DNA from: Streptomyces aidingensis
Lineage (GTDB): Bacteria > Actinomycetota > Actinomycetes > Streptomycetales > Streptomycetaceae
Reading direction: 5' to 3'
Assembly (NCBI RefSeq): GCF_900112355.1
Contig: NZ_FOLM01000012.1
Location: 62,001 to 126,000, forward strand
DNA: 64,000 nucleotides
The notes under the pieces were generated by a model. The model was not told the DNA's origin and made no database searches. It saw only the letters and a program-made list of their open reading frames with translations. Both the position numbers and the translations under genes were made by a program. Each line of letters opens with the position of its first letter. Position 1 is the first letter of the stretch. This document shows positions 35,591-46,500 of this stretch, piece by piece.

Positions 35591-36487
35591 ATGCAGATCA
35601 AACTCCTGGGACATCTGTCAGCGCGCCTCAACCACCGGTCGGTCGTGCCCAGCGCGGCCAAGCAGCGGCAGATTCTCGCCCTGCTGGCCCTGACCCCCGG
35701 CCAGGTGGTCACGGTTGCCAGGCTGTTCGAGGAGTTGTGGGGAGACAATCCGCCGCGCAGCGCACCGACCACGCTGCAGACGTACATCCTGCAACTCCGC
35801 GGCAAACTGACCAAGGCCCTGACCGAGGAGGACAAGCAGGACGGCCGGACCGCCAAGGACATTCTGGTCACCCGGCACGGCGGATACTCGCTGGCCATCG
35901 AGCCCGAATGCGTCGACGTCCATGAATTCCGGCAGCTCGCCCGGGCCGGCCGGACCGCGTTCGACGCGGGCGACGACCGGGCCGCCTCCGCCTACTTCGG
36001 CCGCGCCCTGGAACTCTGGCACGGCGAGGCCCTGATGGACCTGCCGCTCGGCCGGGTGCTGGAGCTGGAGGCCAACTCCCTGGAGCAGACCCGGCTCGGG
36101 CTGCTCGGCCGGCGCATCGAGGCCGATCTGCGGCTGGGCCGGCACACCGAACTGCTCGGCGAGCTGCTGACCCTGGTGGCCCGCAACCCGATGCACGAGA
36201 GCCTCAGCGCGCAGCTCATGACCGCGCTCTACCGCTCGGGCCACACCGCCCGCGCGCTGGAGACCTTCCAGCAGCTCCGCTCCACCCTGATCTCCGCCCT
36301 GGGCGTGGAGCCCGCGCCCTGGGTGCGGCGGCTGCACCAGGCGATCCTGGTCGGGGACCCGGCGCTGGACCCGCCGGTGGCCCGGCGCGGTGCCGCCGCC
36401 CAGGACGGCGGCATGGCCTCCGCCGGCGCCGGCGCGCCGTCCCCGGCCCGCTCGGCCCGCGAGCTGGCCGGCTACGCCGCCGTCTGA
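35591..36487 (+). CDS. SARP-family pathway activator
   Basis: This 298-residue regulator has an OmpR-like winged helix at residues 1-95 (MQIKLLGHLSARLNHRSVVP, LFEELWGDNPPRSAPTTLQT) and a bacterial transcriptional activation (BTAD) domain (about 100-250, FRQLARAGRTAFDAGDDRAA). It lacks the large ATPase part of AfsR. SARPs activate antibiotic clusters by binding direct heptamer repeats near -35. AAGGAG lies eight bases before the ATG. It is divergent from the precursor peptide across a 224-bp, locally AT-richer gap that likely holds both promoters. Confidence 0.93.
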   Translation: MQIKLLGHLSARLNHRSVVPSAAKQRQILALLALTPGQVVTVARLFEELWGDNPPRSAPTTLQTYILQLRGKLTKALTEEDKQDGRTAKDILVTRHGGYSLAIEPECVDVHEFRQLARAGRTAFDAGDDRAASAYFGRALELWHGEALMDLPLGRVLELEANSLEQTRLGLLGRRIEADLRLGRHTELLGELLTLVARNPMHESLSAQLMTALYRSGHTARALETFQQLRSTLISALGVEPAPWVRRLHQAILVGDPALDPPVARRGAAAQDGGMASAGAGAPSPARSARELAGYAAV

Positions 36488-36555
36488 GACCCCGGGCCTC
36501 CGCTCCCCCCGTTCCCTCCCCGCTTCCTTCACCGCCTCCTTCCCACCCCGACCGG

Positions 36556-36611
36556 CGGCCGGTGGCGGCGGGGGAGCGGGCCCGGGCCCGCTCCCCCGCC
36601 GCCACCGGCCG
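36556..36611. terminator. Exceptionally long perfect-palindrome terminator
   Basis: A 56-bp perfect palindrome with 28-bp arms is centred between 36583 and 36584. It lies between the convergent SARP and FG-GAP genes, 68 bases past the SARP stop and 9 bases past the FG-GAP stop. It should terminate transcription from both sides. Confidence 0.85.
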
Positions 36612-36619
36612 TGATCCGG

Positions 36620-39600
36620 TCAGCCGATCGCCGGCTTGTCCGCCCAGCCGGAGCCGAAGACGGTGGTCCAGTCGCCGACCGAGGTGCGGGTGGCGTGGTA
36701 GACGCGCAGGGAGCCGTCCGACAGCACGGTCCAGATGTCGGGGATGCCGTCGCCATTGGTGTCCGGGGTACCCATGATCAGCGGGTGCGCGGCGGGGGTC
36801 CATCCGGAGCCGTACACGGTGTCCGCGCCGCCGGCGGAGGCGCCGGAGCTGCCGAGCGAGAGCAGGTCCACCCCGCCATCGCCGCCCTGGGCCGGCTTGC
36901 CCTCGCGCAGCCACAGATAGCCGCTGGACCGGTTGCGGTAGATGAGGTCGGCGACGCCGTCGCCGGAGACATCGGCCACGGTGACGATGTCACGGCCGGC
37001 CCAGGAGTGGCCGATCAGTCGCACCGCCTGCGCGAAGGCGCCTCCGGTGTATCCGGTGAAGGCCCAGAACTCGTCACCGGCCACGGCGAACAGGTCCGGC
37101 CGGCCGTCGCCGGTCACATCGCCCACCGCCTTGATCTCGGTCAGCGCCGCCGCGTCCGGCCCGTCGTCGGGCAGCAGCACCCGCACCCGCCTGCCGATGT
37201 CCACGCTGCCGTAGCCGTCGCCCGGATAGACATACAGCGCCGGGGTCAGGCCGTTGGCCGGATCGTTGTCGCTGTCCGGCACCCGGGCCACCAGGTCGGT
37301 CAGGCCGTCGCCCGGCAGGAAGTCACCATTGTGCGTGATCAGCGCCGAGTTGCCGCCGTCGTCCGTCCAGTAGCCCGAGGGCGCGGGGCGGCCGTTGTCA
37401 TGCGCCCCGAGGATGGACCGGTACATGTCGCCGGTGCTGTCGCCGGGCAGTGACTTCAGGGTGCCGTCGGGGTTGACGACGAACAGATCCGGATAGCCGT
37501 CGCCGCTGGTGTCACCGGGGCTGTCGGCGGTGTCGCGGGGCGTGACATAGAAGTGGTACGCGGTGCCCGCCGAGACATTGCCGGCCCCGTCCACCGCCCG
37601 CACATAGACGGTGTTCGGACCGGCGTGCGGCGGCTTGAACGTGGTGACCGTGGCGGTCCCGTCGGCGCCGGGGAGGGCGTCCTTGTCATAGGCCCGGCTC
37701 TCGAAGGAGTACTCGAAGCGGACGATGTTCTCGTTGGTGCCGCCGGGCCCGAAGCGGATCGTGCCGGCCGTGCCGAACTTCACCCGGCTCCAGGCGTCGC
37801 CGGCGTCGTTCTCCTCCGGGAAGTCCTCCGGGCCGTCGTCCGGGGGAACCACGACGGGGGAGCTGGGCGCGCTGCTGTCGTAGACGAAGCCGCAGTTGCC
37901 GGTACCCGGCGGGGCAAAGGACGAGGTGGTCCAGGTCGAATCGAGCGCCCGGACCCGCCACCAGTACCGGGCGCCGTCCTGCATGGCCTGCGGCTGCTCC
38001 GGGGTCGCCGTGGTGGACACCCCGGTCCAGGCGTGGCCGGCGGAGTCCACCGAGACGGTCCGGTCCAGGATCTTGTCCGTGTTCAGGCCCTCACGCCACA
38101 TCTGGAAGTGCAGCTTGGACAGATCGCCGTCCGGGTCGGTGGCGGTCGCCGCGAAGTTGATGGCGTCCCGCAGGCCGACCGAGATGCCCCCGGTGGTGTC
38201 ACAGCCCAGACCGCCCGACATGTGCAGGCCGGCCGGTTCGGTCGGCGGACGGTTGTAGACGGCCTTCAGATAGGGCGAGGCCGAGCCGTTGGTGGCGAAC
38301 TTCTTCCAGGCGTAGTCGTCCGACTCGTTGCCCGCCTCCAGCCCCACGGTGATGATGTTCCAGCCGGCGGTCGCCGCGGTCTGCGCCAGGTTGGTGGCGG
38401 TGAATTTCACCCACTCGTCCGGGCAGGCGCTGCTGTAGCCGTGCGCCACGCTCTTGGCGTCCACCCGCTCCACCCGGGCCGGCCGGTTGTTCCAGGTCGT
38501 GGACGGGCTGATGGACCCGGTCCGCCAGAGCTCCACACTGCGCCGTTCACAGGACCAGGAGTAGGTCTCCCGGGCGTAGAAGTGGGCCGAGGACACCTTC
38601 GCGCCCTTGAGATCCCGGTCCCACTGGAGCTGGAAGTAGGAGCGGGACAGCCCGCCGGTGGTGGATTCCCAGCCGACGCGGGCGGTGTTGGTGCCGTCGT
38701 TGAAGTTCTGGCCGTTCCAGTAGCTGCTGTCCGGGTACTTGGCGTAGGCGGTCGTCCAGTTGTTGGTCCCGGCTTTGAACGACGGGTCGACGAAGACCGG
38801 GTACTCGGTGTCCTCGTCGCCGAGCAGCACCGGGTCGGGGATGATGGTCAGCACCCCGGTGGCATGGTCCAGCGCCGCTCCGCCCACCGCGTCATGGGTG
38901 CCCGGGTCCGGCCCGGCCAGCCCGCGCAGCGCCAGCACCTGCTGGGCCGCGGCCGGCAGCCCGGCCGCCGGCCCCGATCCCGGCTCCCCGTCGCCCTCCC
39001 CTTCGCTTTCGGCGGGCGGGTCGCCGCCCTCGGTGACGGCGGGCTCGCCGGCCGAGTCCCACATGTAGGGCGTCGGCGAGACGGCCACATCCCGTCCCTC
39101 GCCGTCCTTGGCGCGCACCACCCGGGTCACCGGGTCCAGCTCGAAGGAGAGACCCGGCGAGGACAGCCGGTAGTGAATCTCCTCCAGCGCGCCACCGGCC
39201 GCCGCCTGCGCCGTCTTGACCACCAGCAACTGGGAGAAGCCGGAGTCCCGGGCGGTCAGCAGCAGGTCCACGCCCGGCAGTACCTCCTGGTACAGCGCCC
39301 GCGGGCCGGTGACCACCGGCTCGGGCAGGGGCCCCGGCCAGTGCACGGTCAGCTCGTGTTCCCCGGCCTCGCCGGCCGTCAGGGTCACCAGCTCCGACCA
39401 CTGCGCCCCGTCGTCGTCCTCCGCGAGCGGGAACGCGGCCGGGCGGGCCGCCGCGCGCGAGGCGCGCTCCGGCTCCGTCTCCGCCGCCGGCTCCGCCGCC
39501 GCGGATGCCGCCGCCGCGTCGCCGCCGGAGAACTCCACCGGGCTGTTCACCGCCACCGGCGACCAGCCGCCGTCCGCCGTCGGCTCCAGGGTGGTGTCGA

Positions 39601-39940
39601 TCTCCCGCCACTCGCCGTCCACCAGTGCCCGCACCGGCGAGACATGGGTCGTGTACTCGAAAGAGCCGTCCGGCAGCGCGAACGTCGTGCTGTGCGCGTC
39701 GCGCATCGCGGTGACCTCCTCCGGCTTCCCGGTTTCCCGTGCCAGCCGCTGGGCCGTCGACTCGTCCAGCGGGCCGTCCGGCCGCTGGGTGCCGGACGCC
39801 GATGGCGCGTCGTCGCCGCTGTCGTCGGAGAGCTGGGTGATCCCCAGCGCGGCGGCGGTCACGGCCGCCGCGGTCACCGCCGCGAGAGCGGCCGTCCGCC
39901 GCCGGCCGGGCGGCGGCAGCCGCAGCCATCGGTGGTTCAC
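36620..39940 (-). CDS. Secreted FG-GAP/VCBS-repeat protein, RHS-associated
   Basis: This 1106-residue exported protein has a hydrophobic N-terminal segment after an Arg-rich start (about residues 15-35). The middle has a DNRLRE-like/beta-sandwich region (VFVDPSFKAGTNNWTTAYAK). Fibronectin-like segments follow (about 540-800). The C-terminus has several calcium-binding-type FG-GAP repeats (DTSGDGYPDLFVVNPDG, DVTGDGRPDLFAVAGD, DVSGDGVADLIYRN, DTNGDGIPDIW). Such proteins are commonly encoded beside RHS toxins in Streptomyces and may form surface or delivery components (inference). It is divergent from the RHS gene. The GTG start has GGGAGGGG about ten bases upstream. Confidence 0.85.
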   Translation of the reverse strand: MNHRWLRLPPPGRRRTAALAAVTAAAVTAAALGITQLSDDSGDDAPSASGTQRPDGPLDESTAQRLARETGKPEEVTAMRDAHSTTFALPDGSFEYTTHVSPVRALVDGEWREIDTTLEPTADGGWSPVAVNSPVEFSGGDAAAASAAAEPAAETEPERASRAAARPAAFPLAEDDDGAQWSELVTLTAGEAGEHELTVHWPGPLPEPVVTGPRALYQEVLPGVDLLLTARDSGFSQLLVVKTAQAAAGGALEEIHYRLSSPGLSFELDPVTRVVRAKDGEGRDVAVSPTPYMWDSAGEPAVTEGGDPPAESEGEGDGEPGSGPAAGLPAAAQQVLALRGLAGPDPGTHDAVGGAALDHATGVLTIIPDPVLLGDEDTEYPVFVDPSFKAGTNNWTTAYAKYPDSSYWNGQNFNDGTNTARVGWESTTGGLSRSYFQLQWDRDLKGAKVSSAHFYARETYSWSCERRSVELWRTGSISPSTTWNNRPARVERVDAKSVAHGYSSACPDEWVKFTATNLAQTAATAGWNIITVGLEAGNESDDYAWKKFATNGSASPYLKAVYNRPPTEPAGLHMSGGLGCDTTGGISVGLRDAINFAATATDPDGDLSKLHFQMWREGLNTDKILDRTVSVDSAGHAWTGVSTTATPEQPQAMQDGARYWWRVRALDSTWTTSSFAPPGTGNCGFVYDSSAPSSPVVVPPDDGPEDFPEENDAGDAWSRVKFGTAGTIRFGPGGTNENIVRFEYSFESRAYDKDALPGADGTATVTTFKPPHAGPNTVYVRAVDGAGNVSAGTAYHFYVTPRDTADSPGDTSGDGYPDLFVVNPDGTLKSLPGDSTGDMYRSILGAHDNGRPAPSGYWTDDGGNSALITHNGDFLPGDGLTDLVARVPDSDNDPANGLTPALYVYPGDGYGSVDIGRRVRVLLPDDGPDAAALTEIKAVGDVTGDGRPDLFAVAGDEFWAFTGYTGGAFAQAVRLIGHSWAGRDIVTVADVSGDGVADLIYRNRSSGYLWLREGKPAQGGDGGVDLLSLGSSGASAGGADTVYGSGWTPAAHPLIMGTPDTNGDGIPDIWTVLSDGSLRVYHATRTSVGDWTTVFGSGWADKPAIG

Positions 39941-40505
39941 GATCCCGTTTCCCCTCCCTGAAAACCCCCGGCGGGCGCGCCGAGGAAACCGCCCACTGCC
40001 CTACCCCGTTCAATTCCCGGGCATGCCGAAATTTCCGCCGGGAACCGGAACGAGGGCGGAAAACGTCAGCAGATGATGCCGGACGGGGCCGCGAATGAAC
40101 AGGGCGGCCCACCCGACCGAAGCACCGGGCCCGGTGAAGATCCCTTAATGGAGCCTCCCCGTGATCTCACCGTGACCTTGAGGGGAAGATGCACGTCAGA
40201 CGGTTTGTCAGATGACCGATCCGCCCGGAGTGGCATGGTATGGCAGTGCTTCACACCTTCCTCGGATTTGCCATCGATGTGATCTGCATCTGCTTTCGTG
40301 GTAATTCTCTTGCAATCCCTCATTGGCCTTGAAATGCGCCGCTATAGCGCGTGACGGTCATCACATCTTCGATTCATTGTTTGCCTGGTGCCGTGCAGTG
40401 GGCAGAGGATTCCGCGGATCTGTTGTGCTGTCCGATCGCTTTTTCCGGGTGGGGTGCGCTTTCTCGCGGCGTTTTCCTGCCGTGCTCCTTGGGGGGTTGT
40501 GTCCG
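39941..40505. other. Intergenic promoter region between FG-GAP and RHS genes
   Basis: A 565-bp gap between divergent genes with lower GC than its flanks, especially 40180-40400. Short open frames inside it lack ribosome sites or family resemblance. It presumably holds both promoters; I could not pick convincing hexamers. Confidence 0.5.
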
Positions 40506-43500
40506 GTGTCGTTGTCGTGGGCGGGCCGTGGACTGCGGTGGGCGCGAACCGGTGTGGTGACCGGACTGGCCTGTGCGGTGCTGGTGGGTGTGATGCCGCA
40601 GCAGGCCCTCGCCGTGCCGCCGTCGGACGGCGACCGCTCCGGGACCGAACTGCCCGAACTGCCGGAAGAGGACCCGGCCGCCGACGCCGACACCGGTGTG
40701 CTGGACGACCTGGCCGGCGAGGGCGCCACCCCGGTGGTGGAGTACGAGCCGGCCCACACCGCCGCCCCCGCCTCCGGCACCGACGCCGCCGCGCTGACCG
40801 CCCCCGCCCCGGGCGACGAGGCCCCCGCCGGTGAACTCCCCGTCCTGGTCGGCGTACCGGAGGACGCCACGCCCACCGAGGCCGCCGCGCTCGCCGGGGA
40901 CTGGCAGGTCACCCTCGGCACCCCCGAGGAGGACGCCAGCCCGACGCCCGAACAGGCGGCCGCGGACGAGCTGGAGGCGATGGTGATGACCGTCACCGCG
41001 CCCTCCGAGACCGCCGGTGAGGTCGATGTCGCCCTCGACTACACCGACTTCGAGCAGCTCTACTCCGCGGACTGGGCGGACCGGATGCAGTTTGTGCTCT
41101 ATCCGGAATGCTTCCTGACCACCCCGGAGATCGAAGCCTGCAACGCGGCCACCACCCTGCCGACCGAGAACGACAACGCCACCGGCCGGATCACCGCCAC
41201 CGTGGACATGGCCGCCGCCGCTGCCGCCTCCGCCCAGGCCGCGACCGTGGCCTCCGCCTCGGTCTCGGGCACGTCGGCCTCGGGTATGGGCACCAAGGAC
41301 GGCGACGGCTCGGCGGTCCAGGCCGCGTTCACCACCTCCGGCTCCGGCGGCGGCTCCGCCGTCCTCGCCGCCACCGACTCCGGCTCCGGCCCCAAGGGCG
41401 ACTACACCGCGACCCCGATCGCCGCCGCCGGCACCTGGTCGGCCGGCGGCTCCTCCGGCGCCTTCACCTGGTCCGAGCCGCTCACCGTTCCCCCCGTCCC
41501 GGCCGGCCCGACGCCCAGGATCGCCTTCACCTACAACTCCCAGGTCGTCGACGGCCGCACCTCCGCCACCAACAACCAGGCGTCCTGGATCGGCGACGGC
41601 TGGGACTACCACCCCGGCTATGTCGAGCGCACCTACCGCTCCTGCCGGGACGACGCCACCACCGGCGCCAACAACACCGGCCGCAAGACCTCCGACCTGT
41701 GCTGGGCCTCCTGGAACGCGGTCATGCACCTGGGCGGCTCCACCGTCGAACTCGTCCGCGACGACAGCACCGGCGAATGGGTCACCGTCAACGGAGACGG
41801 CTCGAAGATCGAGCGCGTCACCGGCGCGGGCAGCGGCAACGGCGCCCACGGGGGCGAGTACTGGAAGGTCACCGACCGCGCCGGCACCCAGTACTTCTTC
41901 GGCCGGCACAGGCTGCCCGGCTGGACCTCCGGCGAGCCGGTGACCGACTCCGTCTTCACCGTCCCGGTCTACGGCAACCACCCCGGCGAGCCCTGCTACA
42001 GCACCACCTTCGCCTCCGCCCACTGCGACCAGGGCTGGCGCTGGAACCTCGACTACGTGGTGGACGTGCACGGCAACGCCATGACGCTGTGGTGGGAGAA
42101 GGAGACCAACTACTACGCCCAGAACGAGAAGTACACCTCCCCCCGGCAGTATGTGCGCGGCGGCCACCTCACCGCCATCAAGTACGGCCAGCGCTCGGGC
42201 TCCCTCTTCTCCGCCGAGCCGATCGCCGAGGTCGTCTTCGACGTGGCGGAACGCTGCTTCACCGAGCAGGAACTGGACTGCACCGACGCCGCCTTCGCCT
42301 CCCGCGACTACGGCCGGTACCGCATCTGGTACGACACCCCGGCCAATCTGCACTGCACCGGCGCCACCGGCAAGCGCTGCCCGGTGGCCTCGCCCACCTT
42401 CTGGTCCCGCAAGCTGCTGGACAAGGTCACCACCCGCGCCCAGCGCACCCCCGGCTCCACCGCCCGCTCCGCCGTGGACTCCTGGGACCTCGTCCAGTCC
42501 TTCCCGCGCACCCTCACCGACACCGCGCCGCCGCTGTGGCTGGAGTCCATCACCCGCACCGGCTACGCCCCCGGCGGGATCTCCCAGCGCATGAACCCGG
42601 TGGAGTTCTCCCACAACAACCAGCCCATGCCCAACCGCGTCGTCGAGGGCCCGTCCGACCCGCGCCCGGCCTTCGACCGGCTGCGCATCCGCCGCGTCAT
42701 CACGGAGATCGGCGGCGAGATCGCCGTCACCTACTCCACCCCGGGCGGCCACTGCGCCACCGGCACCGGCTACCCCGCCCCGGAGAACAACACCTCCCGC
42801 TGCTACCCGGTCTACTGGCACCCGGACCCGGACGAGGAGTCCATCGACTGGTTCAACAAGTACGTCGTCACCATGATCGAGCAGAAGCCGCGCATCGACG
42901 GCGTGCCCGATGTGGTCACCCAGTACGACTACTCCGGCGGCGCCGGCTGGGCCAAGAACCAGGGCGAGTTCACCAAGAAGACCACCCGCACCTACGACCA
43001 GTGGCGCGGCTACCCCGAGGTCTCCGTCCGTACCGGCGTGACCAGCACCGCCGAAGGCACGGTCCAGTCCGAGGCCACCACCCGCTTCTTCCGCGGCATG
43101 CACGGCGACCCCCTCCCCGGCGGCGGCACCCGCAACGTCACCGTCACCGACTCCACCGGCGCCGCCGTCGCCCCCGACTACGCGCAGTTCCAGGGCATGG
43201 CCGCCGAGACCCTCACCCTGGACCGGGCCGGCGGCCAGGTCGTCTCCCGCACGGTCGGCATCCCCTCCCGCCACCTGCTGGCCACCCGCGCCCGCGACGA
43301 CGTCCCCGACCTGAAGGCCTACCGCGTCCAGGTCGACGAGACCTTCACCGAAAGCGCGGCCTCCGGCACCTATCCCGGCGACACCCGCACCACCCGCACC
43401 GTGCGCACCACCACCGAGTACGACCCCGTCCACGGCCTGCCGGTCCAGATGGAAAGCCTCGGCGACACCGGCCGCACCGGCGACGAGACCTGCACCATCA

Positions 43501-46500
43501 CCTCCCACGTCCACAACACCGGCGTCCATCTGATCGGCCTGCCCAAGGAATCCAGGACCACCGCCGGCACCTGCGCCGACGCCCCCACCGCCACCGGCGA
43601 CGACGTCGTCGCGGCCGTCCGCACCGCCTACGACGGCGGCACCCTGGGCGCCACCCCCACCAAGGGCCTGGCCACCACCCACTGGGAGACCGACGGCACC
43701 GGCAACGGCTGGATCAAGGTGGCCACCACCACCTACGACACCTACGGCCGCCCGCTCACCCTCACCGACGCCTCCGACCACACCACCACCACCGAGTACA
43801 CCCCGGCCACCGGGCAGGCGTTCTCCAGCACCACGACCAACGCCCTCGGTCACACGGCAACGGCGGAGATCGATCCGGGACGTGGCGTCACCACGGTCAC
43901 CACGGACACCAACGGCCGCTCGGCGACTCAGTCATACGACGCGCTCGGCCGCCTGACCTCGGTACGCACTCCCGGACAGCCGGCTTCCGATCCACCGATG
44001 TACGCGTTCGCCTACGAGGTGCTGACCGGCAAGCCGATCGCCGTCACCGGCCGCACTCTGCGGGACGACGGAACCTACGCCGTGGCCACCCAGCTGTACG
44101 ACGGCCTGGGGCGCGAGCGGCAGAGCCAGTCCGAAGCGGTCGGCGGCGGCCGGCTGATCACCGACACCCTGTACAACGCAAGCGGCACCGTCCGCCAGAC
44201 CAACAACGCGTACCTGGGCGACGGCGAGCCCGACACCACCCTGTTCGAGCTGCTGTCCCAGACGGAGGTGTCCAACGCGACCCGCTACACCTACGACGGC
44301 CTGGGCCGCCCGCTGACCCTCACCCCCGTCTTCGCCGGCATCGCCCAGGACGGCGCCGCCGACACCGTCGACCGGGTCACGGCATACGCGTACAACGACG
44401 ACGTCACCACCGTCATCCCGCCCAAGGGCGCAGCGGCTACCCGCACCTTCACCGATGCCCTGGAACGTACCGTCCGCATCGAGCACTTCACCGACGCCGC
44501 CCGAACGGAATTCCTGGCCACCACGTACGCCTACGACCCGCGCGGCAACCTCGTCACCGCCACCGACACCGAGGGCAACACCTGGACCTGGGACTACGAC
44601 GCCCGGGGCCGCAAGGTCTCGGCCGACGACCCCGACGCCGGTGTCTCCACGAAGACTTACGATGACCTCGACCAGGTCGTCACCACCACCGATGCCCGCG
44701 GCATCACGGTATGGAACGGCTACGACGCCATCGGCCGCACCACGGAGCAGCGCCTGGACAACTCCGCCGGCACGGTGCTGACCGAGTTCACCTATGACTC
44801 GCTGCCCGGCGCGGTGGGGCAGCCGGTCGCCTCGACTCGCTATACCGATGGTCTTGCCCTCACCACCGAGATCACCGGATACGACGCGGAGTACCGGCCC
44901 ACGGGAGAGAAGATCACCGTTCCGCTCGGCCCGGACGGCGGCCCCACCACGGGCCTGGCCGGCGTCTACGAATACACCTACCGCTACACCCGCACCGGCA
45001 AGCTGCTCACCACCACCGTCCCGGACATCGGTGGATTCGGCCGTGAGACGGTCATCACCCGCTACAACGCGGACGGCCTGCCGGTGACCACCTCCGGCAC
45101 CGACTGGTACACCGCCGACACCGTCTACAGCCCATGGGGAGAGGTGCAGCGAACGGTCACCGGTGCCCAGCCGCACCGGGTGTGGACGTCCAACTTCTTC
45201 GACGAGAGCACCGGGCAGCTGATCCGGTCGGTGGCCGACCGGGAGATCGCGAATCCGCACCGCATCAACGACCGCGCCTACGGCTACGACCCGGCCGGCA
45301 ACGTCACTTCGATCACCGATACCGCCCCGGCGGCGGCCGGCGGCACCACCACCGTGGACCGGCAGTGCTTCACCTACGACGCGCTGGCGCAGCTCACCGA
45401 GGCCTGGACCGCGGCCCCTGGCCCTGATCCGGTGGACTCGTGCACGCCGCAGGGCAAGCAGAGCGCCGCCCCGGTCTACACCGACGCCTCCGGCAGTGTC
45501 ACCACCGTCAATGTCACCGACGCGCAGGACGGTTACTGGCACACCTACGCCTACGATGCCCTGGGCAACCGCACCCGGCTCACCCGCCACGACCCGGCTG
45601 TCACCCTCAGCGGCGGCCAGGTCGACACCAGTGGCGACAGCGTCACCACCTACACCTACGGCGACGCCACCGGCGACCAGCCCCACACCCTCACCGGCAT
45701 CGCCGAGGACACACCGGCCGTCGACAGCATCTCCGCCCTGGCCTACGACGACACCGGCAACACCGTCTCCCGCACCGAAGGCGGCGACACCCAGACCCTG
45801 ACCTGGACCTGGGACGGCAAGGCCGAGACGGTCACCGGTTTCGGCGCCGACGGACAGGGCCAGCTCCTCGGCCCGGCCGGCAAATGCGCGGACCTCCAGG
45901 GCGCCGACACCGCCGCCGGAACCCCGCTCCAGCTCTACGCCTGCAACGGCACCAAGGCCCAGCGCACCAGCCTGGAACCCGCCGGTGAGCCCGGGGACCC
46001 CGGCCACGACCCCGCGACCGGCGCACTGAAAGTCCTCACCGGCTGCGCCGCACCCGCCTCGGCCACCCCCACCACGGGCACGGCCGTCGTCCTGGCCGAC
46101 TGCACCGGCGACACCGACCAGCACTGGAGCGTCACCACCTCCGGCGACATCCAGCACACCGCCTCCGGCCTGTGCCTGACCGCCCCCGACACCTCCGACG
46201 GCACCGACCTCACCCTCGCCACCTGCACCGGCACCAGCCCCGCCCAGCAGTGGGCCTTCGCCGACACCACCACCTACCTCTACGACGCCGCCGGCAACCG
46301 GATCATCGCCTCAACGGCCGGCTCCCACACCCTCTACCTCCCCGACGCCGAATACTCCACCGACGCCGCCGGCGGCCAGTCCTACGCCCAGCGCTACTAC
46401 ACCCACCCCGGCGCACCCACCGTCATGCGCCACACCCTCACCTCCACCACCACCAGCACCCTGCTCACCCTCCTGGCCGACCACCACGGCACCCCCACCG

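Noticed and set aside
40073..40282. A 69-codon frame in the FG-GAP/RHS gap
   Set aside because: No convincing ribosome site. Composition and position fit a promoter region better than a gene.
40374..43853. A 1159-codon minus-strand frame opposite the RHS gene
   Set aside because: It is a Gly/Ala/Val-rich shadow of the RHS repeats, with no start signals or domains.
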